From Cohnella algarum (GTDB lineage Bacteria; Bacillota; Bacilli; Paenibacillales; Paenibacillaceae): a stretch of DNA of 64,000 bases. The position numbers and the translations under genes were made by a program. Below, one piece after another: positions 27,816 through 35,224 of this stretch (positions are counted from its first letter, which is position 1; the number at the start of each line of letters is the position of its first letter). The stretch is taken from NCBI RefSeq assembly GCF_016937515.1, contig NZ_JAFHKM010000002.1:3405001-3469000 (forward strand), in the 5' to 3' direction. The notes beneath the pieces were generated by a model. That model had not been told where the DNA came from, made no database searches, and saw only the letters and a list, made by a program, of their open reading frames with translations.

Positions 27816-27857
27816 AAAAACGCCGGAAAGACCGAGGCCGTCCTTCCGGCGTTTTTT
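27816..27857 (+). terminator. Intrinsic terminator after the DUF2264 gene
   Basis: CGCCGGAAAGAC (27821-27832) pairs with GTCCTTCCGGCG (27840-27851), with one mismatch, and is followed by six T. Confidence 0.88.
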
Positions 27858-27928
27858 CAGAGGAAATGTTGGCTCTGCCCTCCGTTCACCGCTTCTCGCC
27901 CCGCCAAGCGCCTTCAGCCGCACGCACT

Positions 27929-28143
27929 TGAGTAAAATTCACTCATCTCGCCGTCTCCGCACGCACGTTAACGCTCCAGTTGAGTCGTAATTACTCATCT
28001 CGCCCCGCCAAGCGCCTTCAGCCGCACGCACTTGAGTAAAATTCACTCATCTCGCCGTCTCCGCACGCACGTTAACGCTCCAGTTGAGTCGTAATTACTC
28101 ATCTCGCCCCGCCAAGCGCCAGCAGCCGCACGCACCTGAGTAA
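27929..28143. repeat. Palindromic 52-bp repeat array, left part (interrupted by IS110)
   Basis: Two unit types alternate every 52 bp. Type A carries TGAGTAAAATTCACTCA (27929, 28033, and the half unit at 28137). Type B carries TGAGTCGTAATTACTCA (27981, 28085). Each core has TGAGT/ACTCA arms and is followed by TCTCGCC. The array stops at 28143, inside a type A core, and resumes at about 29701 on the other side of the insertion element. Confidence 0.93.
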
Positions 28144-28147
28144 TCCC

Positions 28148-28350
28148 CTATGACGTTACCGTCACCGCCATAGATGAAAATGTGGTCGTACGCATCCTTT
28201 TATCCTTCTTACATTCTGGACAAACAGATAATGAACAGATCAAAAGACGGAAATTTATTGGTCCCCCGTTGAGTAATCCGTCTTATTGCAGTTTGCGAGA
28301 GCCGCCCATTGTCCCTAAAGACGCGTATAAACTCTCTCCTTTAGGACTGC
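28148..28350 (+). ncRNA. Putative bridge RNA in the left end of the IS110 element
   Basis: The non-coding left end holds three stems. The first is TGACG-TTAC-CGTCA at 28151-28164. The second is AGACGG / CCGTCT at 28245-28250 and 28278-28283; its loop contains TTGAGTAA (28269-28276), identical to the left half of the target repeat as seen at 27928-27935. The third is GTCCCTAAAG / CTTTAGGAC at 28311-28320 and 28339-28347, with one bulge; its 18-nt loop contains CGTATAAA (28324-28331), identical to the right terminus of the element (29693-29700). In IS110 elements such as IS621, a left-end RNA with a target-binding and a donor-binding loop guides the recombinase. Ends of the RNA are not determined. 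Confidence 0.65.
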
Positions 28351-28385
28351 ATGGTCTGTTTAATCTGAAACAAGAGGGTGTTGGT

Positions 28386-29620
28386 ATGGATGCTGTACGT
28401 CAAATTTGTGCTGGTCTGGATGTCCATCAGGAAACCGTAGTTGCATGCGTCTTGTCGGGTTCGTTGGAACACAAACCCAAGTCCGAAATCCGCACGTTCG
28501 GTACCACTACCCGCGAATTGCTGGAGTTGCAGGATTGGCTCGAGGAGCGCGAGTGCCGAGAGGTAGCGATGGAGAGCACCGGTGTGCTGTGGAAGCCAAT
28601 ATGGAACGTCCTGGAGTCCACCTGTGAATTGACTCTCGCCAATGCACGGCAGATTCAAAAGATGCCGGGACGTAAAACCGACGTTCAAGACGCACAGTGG
28701 ATCGCCCAGTTGCACCGCTGCGGGTTGGTACAACCCAGCATGGTCGCACCACAAGAAATCCGTGAGCTTCGGGACTTGACGCGGTATCGTCGCAAACTGG
28801 TGCAGCAAACGACCTCCGAGAAGAACCGTGTTCACAAAATCTTGCAGGATGCCAACATCAAGCTCACCACCTTTATGTCCGATTTGTTTGGCGTCTCCGG
28901 CCGGGCTTTATTAGACCGACTTGTCGACGGCGAGGTATTGGAGGAGGCGGAAGTTCGCCAGCTCGTCAAATCCCAGTTGAAGAAGAAAGTCAAACCACTC
29001 ATGGACGCACTGAATGGTAAACTGCTGAAACATCATCGCGAAATGATCAAGTACCACCTGGAGCACCTGAAGTTTCTCGAGGATCAAATTGGGCGGTTAG
29101 AAGAGAAAGTTCAAGCGCTGATCCAACCATACGAAGAAGAGGTGAAATTGCTAGATACGATTCCCGGCATGGATCGCACAGCGGCAATCACGCTGCTGGC
29201 TGAAATTACGCCTAATGCGGCTAAGCATTTCTCGTCAGATGCCAAGCTGGCCTCTTGGGTCGGTGTAGCCCCTGGGAACAACGAAAGTGCAGGCGTAAAA
29301 AAAAAGTTAAAGCCCGTAAAGGGAACAAACATGCAAAAGGGATCTTATGCCAAGCGGCATGGGCAAACGCTAGAAGCAGCAACCGAATTGGCGACTATTT
29401 CAGGAGGGTAAGAAAGCGCCGAGGTGACCAAAAAGCAGCTGTCGCCACAGCCCATCTGATTTTGCGAATCGCCTATGCGATGCTTCGAGACCGGGTAAAT
29501 TACCAGGAAATTGAATCCACCGTATTTCAGGAGTCGACCTCCAAGATGGTGGAACGTTTAACGAAACAGTTGCACCAGCTTGGATATAATGTCGATTTGA
29601 AACCTACTGGAACAACCTAA
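28386..29620 (+). pseudogene. IS110-family transposase, two frames joined by a -1 shift at A9
   Basis: The ATG at 28386 (AAGAGGGTGTTGGT before it) opens MDAVRQICAGLDVHQETVVAC, the RuvC-like DEDD domain with Asp in GLDVH, Glu in AMESTG, and the DVQDAQ pair. The C-terminal Transposase_20 domain begins DTIPGMDRTAAITLL and includes GNNESAG, probably with the catalytic Ser. At 29299-29308 a run of nine A followed by G (A AAA AAG) breaks the frame: frame one stops at 29411, while the -1 frame carries the conserved KGNKHAKGILCQAAWANAR and ends at 29620. The shift could be programmed (-1 slip or transcript slippage), decay, or a lost A in sequencing. Confidence 0.88.
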
Positions 29621-29700
29621 ATTTTAAAAAAATTAGGGTTGAGATTTCGGGGTAGTGGGTCTTTTTTTTGCCTTCTTACGGCACTTCATTTTCGTATAAA

Positions 29701-29990
29701 AATTTACTCATCTCGCCGTCTCCGCACGCACGTTAACGCTCCAGTTGAGTCGTGACTACTCATCTCGACCCGCCAAGCGCCAGCAGCCGCACGCACCTGA
29801 GTAAAATTTACTCATCTCGCCGTCTCCGCACGCACGTTAACGCTCCAGTTGAGTCGTGACTACTCATCTCGACCCGCCAAGCGCCAACAGCCGCACGCAC
29901 TTGAGTAAAATTTACTCATCTCGCCGTCTCCGCACGCACGTTAACGCTCCAGTTGAGTCGTAATTACTCATCTCGCCCCGCATACGCATG
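29701..29990. repeat. Palindromic 52-bp repeat array, right part
   Basis: After the insertion element the array continues with B (29745), A (29797), B, A and B cores, keeping the 52-bp step. Here the type B core is mostly TGAGTCGTGACTACTCA. The array ends with CCCCGCATACGCATGCTTGC at about 29976-29995, an end that recurs with small changes at the right edge of the array near 46262. No gene is seen from 29701 to 30061. Confidence 0.92.
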
Positions 29991-30061
29991 CTTGCTGCTG
30001 TCGATGGAGCTGGCGGTCGCTTTTGCCGGGGATGGTGGGCGGGAGGGCCGATTGGTTCGAG

Positions 30062-31120
30062 TCACTGCACGGAGTCCGAGGATGGATCGACGCTGACGAC
30101 GTCGGCCAGCTTCAAATCGATCGCGGGCGGGAGTCCGGCTTCCGACCGGAGCGAGGTTATCGCTTCGTTCAAATCGTCTTCGTCCACGAGAATATACGGA
30201 CTTTCCCAGCGCGTTTCGAGCGGAATCGATTGGATGACGTCCGGCTTCATGCTGCCGAAATTCAAAATCCAGTCGCGAAGCTCGGACTTCGGAATGTCGC
30301 TGCGCACGTTGTCGCCGACAATGTCGATAACGTCGTCCCACTGCGCCACGCCTTTGAAGGAGGCAAGCTTGCCGACGATCTGGGAAATGACCTGCTGCTG
30401 GCGGCCGTTGCGCTCAATATCGGAGGACTGCCCGGTGCCGCCGTTCGATTTGCGGTAGCGCACGAAGTCGAGCACTTCCTTGCCGCTTAGCTCCTGCACG
30501 CCCTTTTTCAGATCGATATTCGTTCCGTCCGCGTTATCCCGGTATTTCATGTCCATATCGACATCGATCGTGAGCCCGCCGAGCGCATCGACTAGTTGGC
30601 TCAGTCCTTCGAAGTTGATGACGGCCATGTAATCGATCGGCAGCTGGAACAGCTCGCTGTAAAAGTTTTTCGTATTGGCGATCGCCGTCTCTTTGTCTTT
30701 ATTGTAAAAATAAGCGTAATAGTAGTTCGCCTTGTGGTCCTCCAGCGTCTTCGGTTTCAGATGCATATCGCGGGGCAGGGAAACGATTTTGGCGGTATGG
30801 GTTTGCGGGTTCAGACTTGCGAGCATCAGCACGTCCGTGTTGAGCGTCCCGCCGCTGCCCGACCGGGAATCGACTCCCGCGAGCAGAAACGTAATCGCCC
30901 GGGGCGACTCCTCCGCTTCCGGCTCGGGTTCTTCCGATGCCGCCGGAGCGGAAGCCGAAGGCGACGGATCGTTCGGCGCGGCGATTTGATTCAGGGCCGA
31001 ATCCGTTTTGTACACCAGGTATCCCGCATAAGCGGCGACACCGATCACGACGATGCATAAAAAGACGCCGACGCCGAGCATCGTTCGGCGAAGTTTGGTT
31101 TTCGGAAATTTGAGTTTCAT
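30062..31120 (-). CDS. LytR-CpsA-Psr (LCP) family protein
   Basis: A 352-residue protein with a basic N-terminus, one membrane helix (about 13-34), a Pro/Glu/Ser linker, and an LCP domain from about residue 80: TFLLAGVDSRSG, TDVLMLASLNP, VSLPRDM, and VLDFVRYRKSNGGTGQSSDIERNGRQQ with the conserved Arg/Asp set. LCP enzymes transfer undecaprenyl-linked polymers (teichoic acids, other glycans) to peptidoglycan on the outer face of the membrane. The ATG follows GGAGGATTACG. It is downstream of the bactofilin terminator and so probably has its own promoter. Confidence 0.93.
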   Translation of the reverse strand: MKLKFPKTKLRRTMLGVGVFLCIVVIGVAAYAGYLVYKTDSALNQIAAPNDPSPSASAPAASEEPEPEAEESPRAITFLLAGVDSRSGSGGTLNTDVLMLASLNPQTHTAKIVSLPRDMHLKPKTLEDHKANYYYAYFYNKDKETAIANTKNFYSELFQLPIDYMAVINFEGLSQLVDALGGLTIDVDMDMKYRDNADGTNIDLKKGVQELSGKEVLDFVRYRKSNGGTGQSSDIERNGRQQQVISQIVGKLASFKGVAQWDDVIDIVGDNVRSDIPKSELRDWILNFGSMKPDVIQSIPLETRWESPYILVDEDDLNEAITSLRSEAGLPPAIDLKLADVVSVDPSSDSVQ

Positions 31121-31193
31121 CGTAATCCTCCGGAAATAAAAATTTCATTTGATTAGACGATTCGAATCGAATATGGTTGCACTTTCAAAATTC

Positions 31194-31234
31194 AAAAAAA
31201 ACCCGGAATCGGCCGCGAACGAACCGATGCCGGG
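31194..31234 (-). terminator. Intrinsic terminator of the bactofilin operon
   Basis: Reading the minus strand, CCCGGCATCGG and CCGATTCCGGG pair around an 11-nt loop (31202-31234), followed by a run of eight T (A-run at 31194-31201 on the plus strand). Confidence 0.85.
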
Positions 31235-31268
31235 CTCTGATTCGGTTAAGATCCGGGCAAAGCGCGAA

Positions 31269-31712
31269 CTACCAGGCTTTAAGCACGTTTTCGCCGGTTT
31301 CCCTGGGTACGGTTTCCGGCTCCTGGATGGACTTTGCAGGCTCGGGCGGCATCGCGTCGGCGTCCTTGCTTTCCATTTTGCTCTCGCCATGAAACACGCC
31401 GCCGGGCTCGATGGCCAGTTCGACGGCCGTCAGGTTGCCGTACAGCCGGCCGCTCGCCTTGATCGTCAAATTTCCTTTGGCGTTCACGTTTCCGTGCACT
31501 TTGCCGGCGAGCACGATGTTGCGGGCGGAAACGTTGGATTTCGCGATGCCGTTCTCGCCGACGATCACGTCGCCCTCGCATTCGATATCGCCGGTGATCT
31601 CGCCCTCGAGCCGGACGCTGGCCTGAGATTTGATCTTGCCTTCGAAGGTGCTCCCTTCGCCGATCAGCGTGTCGGTCGTTCCGGGATCGATTTTAGCCTT
31701 TTTGCCGAACAT
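31269..31712 (-). CDS. Bactofilin (polymer-forming cytoskeletal protein)
   Basis: A 147-residue protein whose central ~100 residues form the bactofilin beta-helix: TLIGEGSTFEGKIKSQASVRLEG, GDVIVGENG and HGNVNAKGNLTIKASGRLYG show the short repeating strands. N- and C-terminal tails are disordered, as usual. Bactofilins polymerise without nucleotide at the membrane and localise wall enzymes. The start overlaps nothing but lies 3 bp from the end of the M23 peptidase gene, giving a classic peptidase-bactofilin pair. Confidence 0.95.
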   Translation of the reverse strand: MFGKKAKIDPGTTDTLIGEGSTFEGKIKSQASVRLEGEITGDIECEGDVIVGENGIAKSNVSARNIVLAGKVHGNVNAKGNLTIKASGRLYGNLTAVELAIEPGGVFHGESKMESKDADAMPPEPAKSIQEPETVPRETGENVLKAW

Positions 31713-31715
31713 TCG

Positions 31716-32696
31716 TCACTTTCCTTTCAAGGTGGTTTTCAAATAAGACAGCGGATCGGCATGTTCGCCGTTCGCGATCACTTCGAAATGCAAATGGGGA
31801 CCGGTGCTGCGGCCGGTGTTGCCTAGCAATCCGATGACCTCGCCCTTTTCGACTTTATCTCCCTTTCGGGCGATGAGCTCGCTCAAATGCATGTACCGGG
31901 TTTGAATGCCGTTCGTATGGTCAATCGCGATGTTGAGACCTTCGGCCGAGCTTTCTTCCGAGAGCGTGACCGTGCCGTCCGCGGCCGCGTAAATCGGATC
32001 GCCGACTTGGCCGCCGATATCGATGCCGGCATGGAATCTCGCTTTTTTGGAAAACGGGTCGGTTCGCACGCCGAACAAGGACGTAAGGCGCCGGCTGTCC
32101 GTCGGCCACAGCGTCGGAACGGCGCGCAGCGCCTCCTGCTCTTCGAGAACCGCTTGCTTGGTCGATTGGAGCTGCGTTTTGAGCTCTTCGATTTGCTTTC
32201 CGATCATGCCGTAGTCCGCCCACGTATCGGATACGAGCTCGTTCATGTTTTGATCCGTGAGCTCGATTTCTTCGCCGCCGACGCCTCCGTCGGCCGGCAT
32301 GCCGTCGATCGCTTCCACCGCGTTATCGCCGGACGAGATGCCGACCATCTGCTTGACCTGGGATTCCAGCTGCTTGACTTCGTTCAGGCCCTTCCGGATC
32401 GAATCGGCTTGCTCGGACAGTCCGGCTACCTGGGTTTGCAGGCTTTCGATGCTGTTGTCTTTATTCGAAATGATCGCTTCGTACTGCTGGCTGGCCGCGG
32501 AAAGGGATTGTTTCAGGTCGTCGACCTGGCGCGCGTTTTTCAAAAATAAATAGGAGGATAAAGCGGCTACGGCCACGGCCAGGACGAACAGCAGCGACAG
32601 CGAAAAAAGGATGGCTGCGGACACGTTAAAACGGCGAACCGCCCGGTTCGCATCCGGAATAAGGACCACGGTATAGGACTTCCTGCTCCACTTCAT
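31716..32696 (-). CDS. M23 family peptidoglycan endopeptidase
   Basis: A 326-residue protein with an N-terminal membrane helix (about 27-50), a coiled coil (about 55-125), and a C-terminal LytM/M23 domain. Zn ligands are visible: His and Asp in RFHAGIDIGG and the GPHLHFEV motif, with YMHLSEL between. It cleaves stem-peptide crosslinks outside the membrane. The bactofilin gene follows 3 bp later, so the cytoskeletal polymer probably positions this enzyme. Confidence 0.95.
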   Translation of the reverse strand: MKWSRKSYTVVLIPDANRAVRRFNVSAAILFSLSLLFVLAVAVAALSSYLFLKNARQVDDLKQSLSAASQQYEAIISNKDNSIESLQTQVAGLSEQADSIRKGLNEVKQLESQVKQMVGISSGDNAVEAIDGMPADGGVGGEEIELTDQNMNELVSDTWADYGMIGKQIEELKTQLQSTKQAVLEEQEALRAVPTLWPTDSRRLTSLFGVRTDPFSKKARFHAGIDIGGQVGDPIYAAADGTVTLSEESSAEGLNIAIDHTNGIQTRYMHLSELIARKGDKVEKGEVIGLLGNTGRSTGPHLHFEVIANGEHADPLSYLKTTLKGK

Positions 32697-32902
32697 ATCC
32701 TTCTTCTTTCCTCCCGATTTCCGATCAATCCGAATTTTCCTTTTCTCTTTCCTTCGACAATTTGGGACAAAAATCCTTTTTGGTTGCCAAATTATTCTTA
32801 AAAACGAGTATTTCGTAGGATACTAGGTGTCATTAATTGTTATATAATTAGAAAAAATACCGAAAAATTAGGCCTTGTGGATTAGGTTTAGGAGGAATGC
32901 GC

Positions 32903-34003
32903 ATGATCAGAATGGCGGGGATCGATATCGGCAACGACAGCGTGAAATTGGTTGTGAACGGATTGAGCGAACCGGTCATCATCCCCAACGTCGTTTCGCC
33001 CGGATATGAGCGTCATGTGCTTCAGGAAGAAGACGCTCCGCTTAAAGCGATGGATGTGATGGTTTACAGCCCGAAGCTGAAAAGAAAGAGCGCCCGCTAC
33101 TTCGTCGGCCTGCTCGCTTCGGAGGATCAGGACAACAACGAACTGGAAGAAACGGACAACAAGGCGACGAGCGACCAGGCGCTGATCGTGGCGCTTACCG
33201 CGTTGGCCTATTCCAGCGCGATTTCCGGCGCGATAACGCCGACGCCCGGCCAGACGACGGAAGAAGCGGAGTATATCATCGGCACCGGGCTTCCGGTGCG
33301 TACGTACGCCAAATTCCATAAGGCATTCGAAGAAAGGCTTGTCGGGGAGCATGAAGTCGCGTTTCTGTCCACGCCCAAGCTGAAAGGACGGACGATTCGC
33401 TTGAACATCCGGCGCGCGATTATATCGGTCGAAGGAGCGGCGGCCTTGTTCAACATGGCGACGAACGACAATTTGCAGGTCAAGGACGAAGAGCTGTACT
33501 ACGGCTGCATCGGCATTTGCGAAATGGGGGCGCTGACGACCGATTTTCCGGTCGTGAAGCGGATGAGCATCGACAATCAGTTCAGCACAGGGGAGCAATT
33601 GGGACTGGCGTCGTACCTCGACGCGATCATCCGCGATGTTGAAGACGAGTACGGGTACCGGTTCCCGAGCCGCACGAAGCTGGTCCAGCGAATCCGCAAT
33701 CATCAGTATGCGATTCAACGGGTCGGGGAAGGGCAAGCGGACATTCGGCCGATCGTCGACACGTATTTCCGGCGCGCCGCCCAGAAGATCGTCGATCTCA
33801 TTCGCAAGCGGTGGAAGAAATACCCCGATATCCAGTGCTTTTACGTGCTCGGCGGCGGGGCGGCGGCATTGAAGCCATACATAGTGGAAGCGGCGGAATC
33901 GATCCGGCTCCGCTTCGTCGAAAACAGCGAGCTTCAGAACGTGTACGGCTATTTGAAGCTCGCCCGCAACAAAATGAACCAGTCCGAAGCCGGTTCGTTC
34001 TGA
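32903..34003 (+). CDS. ParM/StbA-like actin-family ATPase
   Basis: About 366 residues. Actin-fold signatures are the phosphate-1 loop GIDIGNDSVKLVV, a second nucleotide loop near CEMGALTTDFPVV, and the adenosine motif FYVLGGGAAALKPYI. It resembles chromosomal ParM/Alp-type filaments rather than MreB. No parR or centromere-like repeats are adjacent, so plasmid segregation is unlikely. The ATG at 32903 is at the right distance from AGGAGG (32890-32895); the ATG at 32897 is too close. It diverges from the M23-bactofilin operon, putting two cytoskeletal genes back to back. Confidence 0.88.
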   Translation: MIRMAGIDIGNDSVKLVVNGLSEPVIIPNVVSPGYERHVLQEEDAPLKAMDVMVYSPKLKRKSARYFVGLLASEDQDNNELEETDNKATSDQALIVALTALAYSSAISGAITPTPGQTTEEAEYIIGTGLPVRTYAKFHKAFEERLVGEHEVAFLSTPKLKGRTIRLNIRRAIISVEGAAALFNMATNDNLQVKDEELYYGCIGICEMGALTTDFPVVKRMSIDNQFSTGEQLGLASYLDAIIRDVEDEYGYRFPSRTKLVQRIRNHQYAIQRVGEGQADIRPIVDTYFRRAAQKIVDLIRKRWKKYPDIQCFYVLGGGAAALKPYIVEAAESIRLRFVENSELQNVYGYLKLARNKMNQSEAGSF

Positions 34004-34163
34004 TCGGACGATCGGAGGCTGTCCGGAAACGGCCATGGCGGCCGCTCGGGGACGGCCTTCATTGCTTTTTCCGAAAGGGATCTGTTCCTCTCGGGCAAAC
34101 GGGAAAGCGGAGCGGCCGTTTGCTATAATGTAAGCGTATGCCAATCAAGGAGGGATCCGCAAA

Positions 34164-35060
34164 ATGGAAAAGCGAGCGTACGGAAAAACGGATATGCAGG
34201 TCAGCGTGCTCGGCTTCGGCGGGGCGGAAATCGGATTCGAAGGCGCAACGCCGGCTCAGGTTGAAAAGCTGCTGAACGATGCTCTCGATTCGGGGCTCAA
34301 CGTGATCGATACCGCGGAATGCTATGCCAATAGCGAGGAGCTGATCGGCCAAACGGTCGCGAGTCGCCGAGACGACTATTTTCTGTTCACCAAATGCGGA
34401 CATGCCAGCGGATTCGATCTGCCGAACTGGGATCCGAAGCTGCTCGAACTTAGCATCGATCGCAGTCTTCGGCGTTTGCGGACGGATTACGTCGACGTCA
34501 TCCACCTTCACACTTGCAGCGAGGAAACGCTTCGGCGCGGAGAGGCGATCGAGGTACTGCAGCGGGCCAAGGAAAAAGGAAAAACGAGGTATATCGGGTA
34601 CAGCGGCGATCATACGGATGCGCTGTACGCCGTGCGGACGGGCGCGTTCGATTCGCTGATGACGTCCGTGAACGTCGCCGATCAGGAAGCGATCGAGCTG
34701 ACGCTTCCCGAAGCCGCAGCGCGGGGGATGGGCGTCATCGTCAAGCGTCCGATCGCCAATTTCGCTTGGCGCTACGATGCAAAGCCGGACAATGCCTATC
34801 ATCAGGATTATTGGCAGCGGCTGCAAAAGCTGGATTACGAAGCGCTCAGGTCCAAGGACGAGCGGTCGGTCGGTACGGCGTTAAGGTTCGCGCTGGCCGT
34901 TCCGGGCGTGCATACGGCGATCGTCGGCACGAAAAACCCCAAGCGCTGGCGGACGAATTCGGCGTTGCTGGACGAAGGCCCGCTGCCGGAAGAGACGTAC
35001 CGTTCCATTCGGGAGCGGTGGAAGGAAGCGGCCGAGCCGGATTGGATCGGATTGGAATAA
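34164..35060 (+). CDS. Aldo/keto reductase
   Basis: A 298-residue TIM-barrel oxidoreductase. The catalytic set is visible: Asp and Tyr in NVIDTAECYANSEEL, Lys in LFTKCG, and His in VIHLHTC. The C-terminal NADPH site appears as VHTAIVGTKNPKR. The physiological carbonyl substrate cannot be told. The ATG follows AAGGAGGGATCC. A terminator follows at 35079-35110, so it appears monocistronic. Confidence 0.93.
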   Translation: MEKRAYGKTDMQVSVLGFGGAEIGFEGATPAQVEKLLNDALDSGLNVIDTAECYANSEELIGQTVASRRDDYFLFTKCGHASGFDLPNWDPKLLELSIDRSLRRLRTDYVDVIHLHTCSEETLRRGEAIEVLQRAKEKGKTRYIGYSGDHTDALYAVRTGAFDSLMTSVNVADQEAIELTLPEAAARGMGVIVKRPIANFAWRYDAKPDNAYHQDYWQRLQKLDYEALRSKDERSVGTALRFALAVPGVHTAIVGTKNPKRWRTNSALLDEGPLPEETYRSIRERWKEAAEPDWIGLE

Positions 35061-35078
35061 TGCTCCTATAGAGGAATT

Positions 35079-35110
35079 TAGCGGCGCGTATAGCAGCCGC
35101 TATTTTTTTT
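35079..35110 (+). terminator. Intrinsic terminator after the aldo/keto reductase
   Basis: TAGCGGC (35079-35085) pairs with GCCGCTA (35096-35102), followed by eight T. Confidence 0.88.
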
Positions 35111-35224
35111 GCATTTTGTAATTTCGATTACAGAAAAAGCGATGCCTGTTTTGCTAAGATACATTTCGTATCATATGTTCATTTTGAGTCGGATTGTATC
35201 GAGGAGGAGGAATTGGTTTTGGTT

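Larger units (their letters stand above)
28144..29700 (+). mobile_element. IS110-family insertion element
   Basis: About 1557 bp, bounded by the broken repeat: the left flank ends ...CCTGAGTAA (28143) and the right flank starts AATTTACTCA (29701). Together these restore the intact repeat core TGAGTAAAATTTACTCA seen at 29797 onward. The element has no terminal inverted repeats and no clear target duplication beyond A residues, as usual for IS110. It holds a DEDD transposase, about 240 bp of non-coding left end and 80 bp of right end. The exact boundary is uncertain by a few A residues; a two-base core AA shared by both ends fits best. Confidence 0.9.

Noticed and set aside
27929-29990. CRISPR array
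   Set aside because: Spacing is regular, but the spacers repeat in alternation instead of being unique, the repeats are short hairpins, and there are no cas genes.
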